A DNA stretch of 64,000 bases from Pantoea rwandensis (GCF_002095475.1 NZ_MLFR01000003.1:124001-188000); one strand, 5' to 3'. Positions 35,074 through 44,213 are shown, counted from the first letter of the stretch. Notes: a model not told the origin generated them from the sequence alone. Program-made: numbers and translations.

Positions 35074-35083
35074 TAGCGCGCTA
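35074..35083. promoter_or_regulatory. Candidate OhrR operator before ohrR
   Basis: The perfect palindrome TAGCGCGCTA lies 16 bases before the ohrR start. A nearly identical TAGCGCGCGA occurs at 35627-35636 before ohr. A shared site in both promoters fits OhrR autoregulation plus control of ohr. Confidence 0.5.
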
Positions 35084-35098
35084 TCTATATTCAATCAC

Positions 35099-35563
35099 AT
35101 GAACAGTAATCAAGATGACAAAAAAGTGCAGCAGGCGCCACTCCAGTTAGATCAGCAGCTGTGTTTCGCGCTGTATTCGGCAAATCTTGCGATGCATAAA
35201 GTCTATCGCCAGCTTTTAGCTCAGCTGGAAATTACGTATCCACAATATCTGGTGATGTTAGTGTTGTGGCAGCAGGACGATGTCACGGTCTCGGAAATCG
35301 GCGAACAGTTGTTTCTCGATTCCGCCACATTGACGCCCTTGCTGAAACGTTTAGAGAGTGCGGGTTTGTTACGCCGTCAACGTTCTCGTCAGGATGAGCG
35401 TCAAGTCGTTGTTACGTTAACGGATGAAGGGCGAGCGTTGCGTGAAAAAGCGCAGACGATTCCTGAAGCTGTGCAGTGTGCCACGGCCTGCGACGACGAC
35501 ACCATGGCTGTGCTGAAAAGCCAGTTGGACGGTCTGCGCGCCAATCTCAATCGGGCCAAGTAA
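35099..35563 (+). CDS. ohrR: OhrR, MarR-family organic peroxide sensor
   Basis: A 154-residue MarR-type repressor. The reactive cysteine expected of OhrR is C22 in [22 protein letters not shown]. The winged helix is [51 protein letters not shown]. The gene directly precedes ohr. The ATG at 35099 gives the family-typical N terminus, but no ribosome-binding site is visible, so it could be translated from a very short leader. Two further cysteines (C144-type AVQCATAC) near the C terminus suggest the two-cysteine class. Confidence 0.9.
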   Translation: MNSNQDDKKVQQAPLQLDQQLCFALYSANLAMHKVYRQLLAQLEITYPQYLVMLVLWQQDDVTVSEIGEQLFLDSATLTPLLKRLESAGLLRRQRSRQDERQVVVTLTDEGRALREKAQTIPEAVQCATACDDDTMAVLKSQLDGLRANLNRAK

Positions 35564-35626
35564 AGCATTAAGGGTGTCGCGCAAGCGGCATCCTGGATAT
35601 CAAAGTAAATACTGCGCATAATTACA

Positions 35627-35636
35627 TAGCGCGCGA
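35627..35636. promoter_or_regulatory. Candidate OhrR operator before ohr
   Basis: TAGCGCGCGA resembles the palindrome before ohrR (TAGCGCGCTA), embedded in A/T-rich sequence 27 bases upstream of the ohr start codon. Confidence 0.5.
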
Positions 35637-35663
35637 TTATATAGCGAATAAGGTGAGGTTATC

Positions 35664-36092
35664 ATGTCTTTAGAAAAAGTTGTTTATACCGCAAAAGCCA
35701 AAGCCACTGGCGGCCGTGATGGTCGTGCCACTTCTTCTGACAACGTACTGGACGTGAAGCTGGGCGTACCCAAAGAGATGGGCGGCGCAGGCGGCGAAGT
35801 GACTAACCCAGAGCAGCTTTTTGCGGCGGGTTACTCAGCCTGTTTCCTTGGTGCGATGAAGTTCGTTGCGGGCCGCGACAAAATCACCATGCCAAAAGAT
35901 GCGTGGATTGAGGGTGAAGTCGGTATTGGTCCTATCCCAACTGGTTTTGGTATTGAAGCCAAGTTGAATATTCACCTGCCAGCGATGGATGCGGCAGAAG
36001 CGCAGAAGTTGGTGGATGCGGCACACATTGTTTGCCCTTACTCTAATGCTACACGCGGTAATATTGATGTGACACTGAACATCATCAGCTAA
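35664..36092 (+). CDS. ohr: Ohr, organic hydroperoxide reductase
   Basis: A 142-residue thiol peroxidase of the Ohr/OsmC family that reduces organic hydroperoxides. The catalytic cysteine C60 (AAGYSACF), the resolving cysteine C124 (AHIVCPYSNATRGN) and the conserved R18 are present. AAGGTGAGG precedes the ATG. It is controlled most likely by the upstream OhrR through the TAGCGCGC site. A terminator follows. Confidence 0.94.
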   Translation: MSLEKVVYTAKAKATGGRDGRATSSDNVLDVKLGVPKEMGGAGGEVTNPEQLFAAGYSACFLGAMKFVAGRDKITMPKDAWIEGEVGIGPIPTGFGIEAKLNIHLPAMDAAEAQKLVDAAHIVCPYSNATRGNIDVTLNIIS

Positions 36093-36111
36093 TGTCGCTG
36101 TGATGATAAAA

Positions 36112-36134
36112 GGGGCTCCAGCAGGAGCCCTTTG
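36112..36134 (+). terminator. Intrinsic terminator of ohr
   Basis: GGGCTCC pairs with GGAGCCC around AGCA, followed by a short T-rich tail, 20 bases after the ohr stop. Confidence 0.75.
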
Positions 36135-36349
36135 TCATTTAATGGGGTCGGAACAACAATATTCTGGTCTTACCATTGGTTAAATGTTCTACTGCTGCGC
36201 TGCATGCACCCTCATTGCCGTTCCGGTTCAGATTCGTCCCGTTCCTGCTAGTTGCCTGCGCTTTTCTCTCTCACGGACGAACTCTATTGACTTTAGATAG
36301 TCACATTTAAGGTTGGTTTATTGACACCGGGTCAGGAATGAATAAGTAA

Positions 36350-38041
36350 ATGAATTATATTAAGAGTTTAACGCAGCAAAAGCTGTCGCTGTTGCTTGCG
36401 TTGTATCTCGGCATCTTATTGAATTTGCCGATTTTTTATCGCCGTTTTGACGGCTTCTTAACGAAATCTACCCTCTCTAACTGGCTCTCTGCGGTGGCAG
36501 AAGTGACAGCGGCAGTCCTGCTGACCTTCTTCCTGATGCGATTGTTGTCGTTAGGTGGGAAGTGGATTTATCGCATCCTTGCCACTCTCACCGTTGTGAT
36601 TTCGGTCGCTGCTGCTTATTACATGGCCTTCTTTAATGTGGTGATCGGCTACGGCATCGTCGCGTCGGTGATGACCACTGACGTTGATCTCTCTAAAGAA
36701 GTCGTGGGTATGCGTTTCGTGATGTGGATGGTGCTGGTCAGCGCACTGCCGTTGCTGATGATTTGGCGCAATAACCTTAGCCAGACTTTGATTGAGCAAT
36801 TGAGAACACCGGGCCAGCGCCTGAAGCCTGCATTGATTATGCTGCTGAGTGTGGCGCTGGTGTGGCTGCCGATTCGCTACTTTGACAAGCTGCAAAAGGT
36901 GAATGAAGAGATCACCAATATCGACCTGCCGAGCTACGGCGGGGTGGTGGCACATTCGTATCTCCCTTCCAACTGGATCGCGGCGCTAGGGCTGTTTGCT
37001 TGGACCAAAGTTGACGAAGAGGTGGATGGCGCGGAGCTGTTGGATCCGGCGAAGAAGTTCACCTACGTAGCGCCAGCGGGCATCGATGACACTTATGTGG
37101 TGTTTGTGATTGGTGAAACCACACGCTGGGATCATATGGGCCTGCTGGGCTATGACCGTGATACCACGCCGAAGCTGTCTAAAGAGAAGAACCTGGTGGC
37201 GTTCCGTGGTGAATCTTGCGATACCGCCACCAAGCTGTCACTGCGCTGCATGTTTGTGCGCGAAGGCGGCACCATGGATACTCCAGGGCGCACGCTGAAA
37301 GAGCAGAACGTTTTTGCGGTGATGAAAGAGCTGGGCTTCACCTCTGAGCTGTTCGCCATGCAGAGTGAAGTGTGGTTCTACGATAATGCCGATGTGAATA
37401 ACTTCTCGTTCCGTGAGCAGATTGGTTCTGAGAAGCGTAACCAAGGCAAAGCGGTCGATGACATGCTGCTGGTGCCAGAACTGCAAGCTTCGCTGCAACG
37501 TTTCCCGAAAGGTAAGCATTTGGTGGTACTGCACACCAAAGGCTCGCATTACCTTTATTCTCAGCGTTATCCGCGCAGCTTCGCGCGTTATCAGCCTGAG
37601 TGTATGGGCGTGGATGAGACCTGTAGTAAAGCGCAATTGATTAACGCTTATGACAACTCGATTCTGTATGTCGATACCATGTTGGATAGCGTGCTCGATC
37701 AATTGCGTGATAAGAAGGCAATTGTCTTCTATGCCTCTGACCATGGTGAGTCCATCAGCGAGAACATGCATTTGCATGGTACGCCGCGCGAGATGGCGCC
37801 ACCGGAGCAGTTCCGCGTGCCGATGATGGTGTGGGCTTCTGATAAGTATCTGGAGGATCCGACCAATCGCAGCAACTTCGAACGTTTGCAAGCGCAGCAG
37901 CGCGTGGGTAAAACCCATCGCCACGTTGAGCTGTTCGATACCATTTTAGGCTGCCTGGGCTACAGTTCGCCGGATGGCGGGATTAAAGCGGCAAATAACT
38001 GGTGTCAGGCACCTGCGGCGACGCCAGCCAAAACGTTGTAA
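36350..38041 (+). CDS. eptB: Kdo2-lipid A phosphoethanolamine 7''-transferase
   Basis: A 563-residue inner-membrane enzyme that adds phosphoethanolamine to the outer Kdo of lipopolysaccharide. Five N-terminal membrane helices (about residues 10-210) precede a periplasmic sulfatase-fold domain. Its features are VFVIGETTRWDHMG, the nucleophile threonine in CDTATKLSLRCMF, and metal ligands in FYASDHGESI and HLHGTPREMAPPEQFRVPMMVW. The sequence follows E. coli EptB (563 residues) throughout. Its position next to tRNA-Pro and dppA is as in E. coli. Confidence 0.95.
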   Translation: MNYIKSLTQQKLSLLLALYLGILLNLPIFYRRFDGFLTKSTLSNWLSAVAEVTAAVLLTFFLMRLLSLGGKWIYRILATLTVVISVAAAYYMAFFNVVIGYGIVASVMTTDVDLSKEVVGMRFVMWMVLVSALPLLMIWRNNLSQTLIEQLRTPGQRLKPALIMLLSVALVWLPIRYFDKLQKVNEEITNIDLPSYGGVVAHSYLPSNWIAALGLFAWTKVDEEVDGAELLDPAKKFTYVAPAGIDDTYVVFVIGETTRWDHMGLLGYDRDTTPKLSKEKNLVAFRGESCDTATKLSLRCMFVREGGTMDTPGRTLKEQNVFAVMKELGFTSELFAMQSEVWFYDNADVNNFSFREQIGSEKRNQGKAVDDMLLVPELQASLQRFPKGKHLVVLHTKGSHYLYSQRYPRSFARYQPECMGVDETCSKAQLINAYDNSILYVDTMLDSVLDQLRDKKAIVFYASDHGESISENMHLHGTPREMAPPEQFRVPMMVWASDKYLEDPTNRSNFERLQAQQRVGKTHRHVELFDTILGCLGYSSPDGGIKAANNWCQAPAATPAKTL

Positions 38042-38061
38042 GTGTTTTCTGGAACGCATTG

Positions 38062-38092
38062 AGCGGCAGGGCTTTTTGCTCTGCTGCTTGCT
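38062..38092 (+). terminator. Probable terminator of eptB
   Basis: AGCGGCAGGGC can pair over 11 positions (two G-U) with GCTCTGCTGCT around TTTTT; a short T-containing tail follows. Confidence 0.5.
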
Positions 38093-38166
38093 TTCCAGGC
38101 GATCGGGTAGATTTTACGGAAAAGGGATTGACGCTCCCAAGGGGGAGCAGTAATATTCGCCCCCAT

Positions 38167-38243
38167 CGGCGAGTAGCGCAGCTTGGTAGCGCAACTGGTT
38201 TGGGACCAGTGGGTCGGAGGTTCGAATCCTCTCTCGCCGACCA
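38167..38243 (+). tRNA. tRNA-Pro (anticodon UGG)
   Basis: A complete 77-base cloverleaf with encoded CCA. The acceptor stem is CGGCGAG/CTCGCCG, the D-arm contains AGCGCAGCTTGGTAGCGC, and the anticodon stem is ACTGG/CCAGT with loop TTTGGGA, giving anticodon TGG. The T-loop is GTTCGAATC. The sequence is the proM type. E. coli carries a CGG-anticodon proline tRNA (proK) at the corresponding dpp locus. Confidence 0.97.
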
Positions 38244-38288
38244 TATTTGAAGAAACCTGCTTGAAAAAGCAGGTTTTTTTTCGTCTGT
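38225..38288 (+). repeat. 64-bp direct repeat, copy 1 (tRNA-Pro 3' end plus terminator)
   Basis: This segment holds the last 19 bases of tRNA-Pro, a short spacer and the whole terminator. It is repeated without change 165 bases downstream. Confidence 0.9.
38254..38281 (+). terminator. Intrinsic terminator of tRNA-Pro
   Basis: AACCTGCTT pairs with AAGCAGGTT around GAAA, followed by six Ts. An identical copy occurs at 38419-38446. Confidence 0.88.
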
Positions 38289-38389
38289 AGTTTAAGAGGA
38301 TGAGAACCTCCGAAGGAGGTTTGAGCCGAGCGCAGCGAGACAACGTTGCTTTAGCAACGGCCCGCAGGGCGCTTCTCGTAGAGAAGCGT

Positions 38390-38453
38390 AATCCTCTCTC
38401 GCCGACCATATTTGAAGAAACCTGCTTGAAAAAGCAGGTTTTTTTTCGTCTGT
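38390..38453 (+). repeat. 64-bp direct repeat, copy 2 (tRNA-Pro remnant)
   Basis: An exact second copy of the tRNA-Pro 3' end (through CCA) and its terminator, without the rest of the tRNA. The roughly 100 bases between copies contain several small hairpins (AACCTCC/GGAGGTT, CGTTGC/GCAACG, CTTCTC/GAGAAG). This may be a collapsed tandem tRNA copy or an integration scar at a tRNA 3' end. Confidence 0.88.
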
Positions 38454-38537
38454 CGATCGCGGAACGGGTGCTGTCGGGGTGATATTCGATCCTGTGCGTG
38501 CTTTCAAAAGCTAAACCGTTGCAGCCAGGATGAAATA

Positions 38538-38624
38538 CGGGGCCGCTGCGTAAAGTCGCTGTCTCGTCCCTGATCGCTCGGCACACGCCATCCCTGGCGT
38601 GTGACGCTTTACTCCGCGGCCCCG
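38538..38624. repeat. Nested palindromic element
   Basis: Outer arms CGGGGCCGC (38538-38546) and GCGGCCCCG (38616-38624) enclose TAAAG/CTTTA arms and an inner perfect hairpin CACACGCCA-TCCC-TGGCGTGTG (38582-38603). CTGTGCGTGCT flanks it on both sides (about 38492 and 38646). It is non-coding and of unknown function. Confidence 0.65.
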
Positions 38625-38659
38625 CATTCCCTCCTTCGTTTGGTTCTGTGCGTGCTGCT

Positions 38660-39348
38660 TTTCAAAACAGCGGCACCATTGCTGATGAGCGATCGAGCCC
38701 CCTTCCCTGAGTAGCGCACCATTTAAAAAGCGATGCTGTTTACACCTAACCTTATAATTCACCCATTCCATCCGACAAATCACATTTACCCATCATTATT
38801 CCCACTTTATCGACTCCACCCCACACCCAATCAACCCTGCAAGCTTAATTCGCGACACATTCTTCTTATGACCGCTTTTTGCTTTTTGCTGATTTCTTAT
38901 GCCATTACACCAGCATATTTCGCTGCCTGAACGTCATAACGCACGGGGAATCGTTCAGATAATCGACATTTACCAACAAGTTTTGTGTGTTTTTTAGCGG
39001 TGATAATCACTGTCATTTAGCTACATAGCCAGATAATCACGCGGCATTGAGCGCTTTATCACCTTTTTTAATTTTGGCTCAGCGCAATAACCCTGTTTTT
39101 TATCGTTGCTTGCACTTACTCACACTCTGTGTAAATAACCCCACCTTGTATTGACGTTCTTTGCAACTGTTGACAAATTGATGCGTCAATAAGGTGTAGA
39201 GACGGCGTTGCTTTACCGGTTCCACGGCGTAAGCGCAGCACATAATAACCGCTCACATTTTGGTCACCTTTAAATGACCTGCCCGAACCGCATAAAAAAA
39301 TCAGAGGTCGGGCGACGCACACAACATCACATCACAATGGAGCAAAAC
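38660..39348 (+). other. dppA upstream region and leader
   Basis: About 690 bases of largely A/T-rich sequence with no credible gene. It should contain the dppA promoter. Just before the dppA ribosome-binding site (GGAG at 39339) lies a CA-rich stretch, CACACAACATCACATCAC (39318-39335), of the kind the GcvB small RNA pairs with in dppA of other enterobacteria; that role is inferred. Confidence 0.45.
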
Positions 39349-40958
39349 ATGATCAACTCCCTGGCTAAATCCAGGATGCTGAAGGTCGGTCTAAGCCTGA
39401 TTGCTTTGACCGTTGCCGCGGGTGTCCAGGCGAAAACCCTCGTATATTGTTCAGAAGGTTCGCCGGAAGGCTTCAACCCACAGCTCTTCACATCGGGTAC
39501 CACCTACGATGCCAGCTCCGTACCGATCTACAACCGTTTGGTTGAGTTCAAAACCGGTACCACTGAGCTGCAGCCGGGTCTGGCAGAAAAATGGGACGTC
39601 AGCGCGGACGGTAAAACCTATACCTTCCACCTGCGTAAAGGCGTGAAGTGGCAAACCACCAAAGACTTCAAGCCAACCCGTGAATTCAACGCCGACGATG
39701 TCGTGTTCTCCTTCGAGCGTCAGCTCGACAAAAACAACAAGTACCACGGTGTTTCTGGCGGCAGCTACGAATACTTCGAAGGCATGGATATGCCTAAACT
39801 GATCTCGAAAATCGAGAAAGTTGACGACAACACCGTACGCTTCACCCTGACTCGTCCAGAAGCGCCATTCATTGCTGACCTCGGCATGGACTTCGCTTCA
39901 ATCCTGTCAAAAGAGTATGCCGACAACATGCTGAAAGCCGGCACGCCAGAGAAGCTGGACCTCAATCCAGTGGGCACCGGTCCATTCGTGCTGCAGCAAT
40001 ACCAGAAAGACTCGCGCATTTTGTATAAAGCGAACCCAGACTTCTGGGGCACCAAACCGAAGATTGATCGTCTGGTGTTCTCCATCACGCCTGATGCCTC
40101 AGTGCGTTACGCCAAAATGCAGAAAGGTGAGTGCCAGGTCATGCCGTATCCAAACCCGGCTGACATCGCGAGCATGAAGAAAGATGACAAAATTAACCTG
40201 ATGGAACAGCCTGGTCTGAACGTCGGTTACCTGTCATTCAACACCGAGAAAAAACCGCTGGATAACGTGAAAGTGCGTCAGGCACTGACCATGGCGGTGA
40301 ACAAACAAGCCATCATCGACGCTGTTTATCAGGGCGCTGGCCAGGCCGCGAAAAACCTGATCCCACCCACCATGTGGGGCTACAACGACGATGTGAAAGA
40401 TTACGCTTACGATCCTGCCAAGGCGAAAGAACTGCTGAAAGAAGCCGCATGCCGGATGGCTTCTCAATCGACCTGTGGGCGATGCCAGTACAGCGTCCTT
40501 ACAACCCGAATGCCCGTCGTATGGCGGAAATGGTTCAGGCTGACTGGGCGAAAATTGGTGTTAAAGCCAAGATCGTGACCTTCGAGTGGGGCGAGTATCT
40601 GAAACGCGCCAAAGCGGGTGAGCATCAGACCGTCATGATGGGTTGGACCGGCGATAATGGGGATCCGGATAACTTCTTCGCGACCCTGTTCAGCTGCGCA
40701 GCGGCAAAAGACGGTTCTAACTACTCACGTTGGTGCTACAAGCCGTTTGAAGATCTGATTCAGCCAGCACGTGCAGAAGCCGATCACAACAAACGTATTG
40801 AGCTCTACAAACAAGCTCAGGTTGTGATGCATGACCAAGCGCCAGCGCTGATCATTGCTCACTCAACCGTTTATGAGCCAGTGAGTAAGAAAGTTTCAGG
40901 TTATGTGGTTGATCCATTAGGTAAACATCACTTCGAAAACGTCGATATCCAAGAATAA
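39349..40958 (+). pseudogene. dppA: DppA, dipeptide-binding protein (single-base frameshift)
   Basis: Periplasmic dipeptide/heme-binding protein of the Dpp importer. The signal peptide is about 28 residues (KVGLSLIALTVAAGVQA), the mature start is KTLVYCSEGSPEGFNPQ, and the SBP_bac_5 fold is intact to codon ~366. There the frame breaks: GAAGCCGCATGCCG near 40447 lacks one G relative to the expected GCC-GGC-ATG-CCG. The remaining 170 residues (DGFSIDLWAMPVQRPYNPNARRM onward) continue in the next frame to 40958. Restoring one base gives 536 residues; E. coli DppA has 535. Because four other genes nearby show the same one-base loss, a sequencing error is more likely than a dead gene. Start 39349 follows GGAG. 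Confidence 0.9.
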
Positions 40959-40979
40959 CCTTTCGGATTATCGCGGTTA

Positions 40980-41022
40980 GGGTCAGCGCTGCTGACCCTC
41001 GGGCGGCCTCTTCGCCGCCCGA
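40980..41022 (+). other. Two adjacent hairpins after dppA
   Basis: GGGTCAGC-GCT-GCTGACCC (40980-40998) is followed at once by TCGGGCGGC...GCCGCCCGA (40999-41022). A T-run occurs only from about 41032. These may stabilise dppA mRNA and reduce readthrough into dppB, giving the usual excess of binding protein. Confidence 0.6.
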
Positions 41023-41051
41023 ACTCCGCACTTTTTTTCCGGCTTAATTCT

Positions 41052-41177
41052 TATATACCCTAAATAATTCACGCTGCAGCAAGGCGGCAAGTTTGTGAGT
41101 CACCTGGAGCTTACTCAAGTAAGTGACTGGGGCGAGCAAATGAAGCCAACGCCGATGCAGCATGAAGTATGACGGGG
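41052..41177. repeat. ERIC (IRU) intergenic repeat
   Basis: About 126 bases matching the enterobacterial repetitive intergenic consensus. It opens with TATACCCTAAATAATTCA, contains GCAAGGCGGCAAG and the hallmark AAGTAAGTGACTGGGGCGAG, and closes with GCATGAAGTATGACGGG; the ends are inverted repeats. It lies inside the dpp operon, between dppA and dppB, and would be transcribed as a long hairpin. Confidence 0.88.
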
Positions 41178-41282
41178 ATTTTGAAGCGCTTCTTGCGTCG
41201 CGATCGACTTTGTCGGCTGCGTGTTGTGAGCAATGTAGTCCCTGGCGGCAACGCCACGGGAAAATGACTGAGAACCCGGCTT

Positions 41283-42302
41283 ATGCTGCAATTCATATTC
41301 CGACGTCTGGGCCTTGTCATCCCAACGTTTATCGGTATTACCTTACTGACCTTTGCGTTTGTCCATTTGATCCCCGGCGACCCGGTGCTGATCATGGCGG
41401 GCGAGCGCGGTATCTCTCCTGAACGTCATGCCCAGCTGATGGCCCAGTTTGGCCTCGACCAGCCAATGTGGAAACAGTACATCACCTACATCAATGGTGT
41501 GCTGCACGGCGACCTCGGCATCTCGCTGAAAAGCCGTATTCCGGTCTGGGATGAGTTCGTACCCCGTTTTAAAGCCACGCTGGAACTCGGTATCTGCGCG
41601 ATGATCTTCGCCATCGCCGTGGGCATCCCAGTGGGCGTGCTGGCTGCGGTGAAGCGCGGCTCGGTGTTCGATCACACGGCGGTGGGTATCTCGCTGACCG
41701 GTTACTCAATGCCGATTTTCTGGTGGGGCATCATGCTGATCATGCTGGTATCGGTGCAACTCAACCTCACGCCGGTTTCCGGGCGCATTAGCGACATCAT
41801 CTTCCTTGACGACAGCCATCCGCTGACCGGCTTTATGCTGATTGATACGCTGATCTGGGGCGAGCCGGGCGACTTCAAAGATGCGGTGATGCACATGATT
41901 TTGCCCGCCATCGTGCTTGGCACCATTCCACTGGCGGTGATCGTGCGTATGACGCGCTCCTCAATGCTGGAAGTGCTGGGTGAAGACTACATCCGCACCG
42001 CGCGCGCCAAAGGCTTAACGCGCATGCGCGTGATTGTGGTCCATGCCCTGCGCAACGCCATGTTGCCGGTCGTCACCGTTATCGGTCTACAGGTTGGCAC
42101 CTTGTTGGCTGGTGCAATTCTGACCGAAACCATCTTCTCGTGGCCGGGACTTGGTCGCTGGCTGATCGAAGCGCTACAACGCCGTGACTATCCGGTGGTG
42201 CAGGGCGGCGTGCTGCTGGTGGCGATTCTGATCATCGTGGTCAACCTGCTGGTTGATCTGTTGTACGGCGTGGTCAATCCGCGCATTCGACATAAGAAAT
42301 AA
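41283..42302 (+). CDS. dppB: Dipeptide ABC transporter permease DppB
   Basis: A 339-residue inner-membrane permease, the same length as E. coli DppB. It begins MLQFIFRRLGLVIPTFIGITLLTFAFVHLIPGDPV and carries the EAA coupling loop DYIRTARAKGLTRMRVIVVHALRNAML and the C terminus LYGVVNPRIRHKK. No strong ribosome-binding site precedes the ATG. The gene lies 324 bases after dppA, with hairpins and an ERIC element between. Confidence 0.96.
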   Translation: MLQFIFRRLGLVIPTFIGITLLTFAFVHLIPGDPVLIMAGERGISPERHAQLMAQFGLDQPMWKQYITYINGVLHGDLGISLKSRIPVWDEFVPRFKATLELGICAMIFAIAVGIPVGVLAAVKRGSVFDHTAVGISLTGYSMPIFWWGIMLIMLVSVQLNLTPVSGRISDIIFLDDSHPLTGFMLIDTLIWGEPGDFKDAVMHMILPAIVLGTIPLAVIVRMTRSSMLEVLGEDYIRTARAKGLTRMRVIVVHALRNAMLPVVTVIGLQVGTLLAGAILTETIFSWPGLGRWLIEALQRRDYPVVQGGVLLVAILIIVVNLLVDLLYGVVNPRIRHKK

Positions 42303-42311
42303 GGGGGAATC

Positions 42312-43214
42312 ATGTCTGCTGTTGATCCCGCAAGCGTAACTGCTGCACCTAAGCCGATGACCCCTATTCAGGAATTCTGGCACTATTTCAAACGTAATAA
42401 AGGCGCGGTGATTGGCCTGTTTTACATCATTCTGATGCTGTTAATTGCGCTGTTCGCCAACTTACTGGCACCGCATGCGCCGGCTGAACAGTTCCGTGAT
42501 GCGCTGCTGCATCCGCCTGTGTGGCAGGACGGCGGTAGCTGGAAGTTTATTCTCGGCACCGATGACGTCGGCCGTGATGTGCTGTCGCGCTTAATGTACG
42601 GCGCACGACTGTCGCTGCTGGTCGGCTGCATGGTAGTGGTACTGTCGCTGATCCTCGGCGTGGTATTTGGTCTGATGGCTGGTTACCTCGGTGGTGTGGT
42701 GGATGCCGTGATCATGCGCTTGGTCGATATCATGCTGGCGCTGCCAAGTCTGCTGTTAGCGTTGGTGCTGGTGGCCATCTTCGGCCCGTCGATTGTGAAT
42801 GCCTCGCTGGCGATTACCTTTGTTGCGCTACCACACTACATCCGTTTAACCCGTGCAGCGGTGCTGGTGGAAGTGAACCGTGATTACGTCACCGCATCGA
42901 GCGTGGCGGGAGCCGGTACGCTGCGCCAGATGTTCGTCAATATTCTGCCTAACTGCCTGGCACCGCTGATCGTGCAGGCATCACTAGGTTTCTCCAACGC
43001 CATTCTTGATATGGCGGCGTTGGGCTTTCTCGGTATGGGGGCGCAACCGCCAACGCCGGAGTGGGGCACCATGCTCTCCGACGTGTTGCAGTATGCGCAA
43101 AGTGCCTGGTGGGTGGTCACCTTCCCTGGAGTGACCATTCTGCTGACGGTTCTGGCATTCAACCTCATGGGCGATGGTTTGCGTGATGCACTCGACCCGA
43201 AACTCAAGCAGTAA
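42312..43214 (+). CDS. dppC: Dipeptide ABC transporter permease DppC
   Basis: A 300-residue permease, partner of DppB. The N-terminal FWHYFKRNKGAVIGLFYIILMLLIALFANLLAPHAP, the DVGRDVLSRLMYGARLSL motif and the EAA-type loop NRDYVTASSVAGAGTLRQMFVNILPN are typical. It lies nine bases after dppB. Confidence 0.96.
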   Translation: MSAVDPASVTAAPKPMTPIQEFWHYFKRNKGAVIGLFYIILMLLIALFANLLAPHAPAEQFRDALLHPPVWQDGGSWKFILGTDDVGRDVLSRLMYGARLSLLVGCMVVVLSLILGVVFGLMAGYLGGVVDAVIMRLVDIMLALPSLLLALVLVAIFGPSIVNASLAITFVALPHYIRLTRAAVLVEVNRDYVTASSVAGAGTLRQMFVNILPNCLAPLIVQASLGFSNAILDMAALGFLGMGAQPPTPEWGTMLSDVLQYAQSAWWVVTFPGVTILLTVLAFNLMGDGLRDALDPKLKQ

Positions 43215-43226
43215 AGAGGCACCGAG

Positions 43227-44213
43227 ATGGCACTATTAAATGTAGAAAAACTGTCGGTGCACTTCGGCGACGAAAAAACACCGTTCCGAGCAGTAGACCG
43301 CATCAGTTACCAGGTTGAACAAGGCCAGGTGGTGGGCATTGTCGGTGAATCCGGCTCCGGTAAATCGGTCAGCTCGCTGGCGATTATGGGGCTAATTGAT
43401 TATCCCGGCCGTGTGATGGCGGAAAAGCTGGAATTTAACCAGCGCGATTTGCAGAAGATCTCAGAAAAAGAGCGCCGCCAACTGGTGGGCGCAGAAGTGG
43501 CGATGATCTTCCAGGACCCGATGACCAGCCTCAACCCATGCTACACCGTGGGCTTCCAGATTATGGAAGCGCTGAAGGTGCATCAGGGTGGCAGCAAAAG
43601 CACGCGCCGTCAGCGTGCTATCGATCTGCTAGACCAGGTGGGTATTCCCGATCCGGCATCGCGTCTTGATGTCTATCCGCATCAGCTGTCGGGCGGTATG
43701 AGCCAGCGTGTGATGATCGCAATGGCCATTGCCTGCAAACCTAAGCTGTTAATTGCTGATGAACCGACGACAGCCCTGGATGTGACCATTCAGGCGCAGA
43801 TTATCGAGCTACTGCTGGATTTGCAGAAGCAAGAAAACATGGCATTGATCCTGATTACGCACGATCTGGCGCTGGTGGCCGAAGCGGCACAGCACATCAT
43901 CGTGATGTACGCCGGTCAGGTAGTGGAAACCGGCAAGGCGGTGGATATCTTCAAAGCGCCTCGTCATCCCTATACCCAAGCCATGCTGCGTGCACTACCT
44001 GAGTTTGCGGCAGATAAAGCACGGTTAGCTTCGCTGCCAGGCGTGGTACCGGGCAAGTATGACCGCCCAACGGGTTGTCTGCTCAACCCGCGCTGTCCGT
44101 ATGTCACTGAACGCTGCCGCCGCGAAGAACCTGAACTGCGCGACATTCCGGGCCGCCAGTCTAAATGCCATTTCCCACTGGATGATGCCGGGAGACCGAC
44201 TTATGAGTCTTGA
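43227..44213 (+). CDS. dppD: Dipeptide ABC transporter ATPase DppD
   Basis: A 328-residue ATPase: Walker A GESGSGKS (about residue 37), Q-loop [12 protein letters not shown], signature [15 protein letters not shown], Walker [16 protein letters not shown]-loop LITHDLA, and an oligo_HPY region with a cysteine group ([14 protein letters not shown]) seen in Dpp/Opp ATPases. It overlaps dppF by 11 bases. Confidence 0.96.
   Translation: MALLNVEKLSVHFGDEKTPFRAVDRISYQVEQGQVVGIVGESGSGKSVSSLAIMGLIDYPGRVMAEKLEFNQRDLQKISEKERRQLVGAEVAMIFQDPMTSLNPCYTVGFQIMEALKVHQGGSKSTRRQRAIDLLDQVGIPDPASRLDVYPHQLSGGMSQRVMIAMAIACKPKLLIADEPTTALDVTIQAQIIELLLDLQKQENMALILITHDLALVAEAAQHIIVMYAGQVVETGKAVDIFKAPRHPYTQAMLRALPEFAADKARLASLPGVVPGKYDRPTGCLLNPRCPYVTERCRREEPELRDIPGRQSKCHFPLDDAGRPTYES

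Noticed and set aside
38005-38586. 193-codon minus-strand frame across tRNA-Pro
   Set aside because: It reads through the tRNA and its repeated terminator; the repeated peptide in it is an artefact of the 64-bp DNA repeat.
38733-38930. 65-codon open frame upstream of dppA
   Set aside because: Low complexity, no ribosome-binding site and no recognisable family; it lies in A/T-rich promoter DNA.
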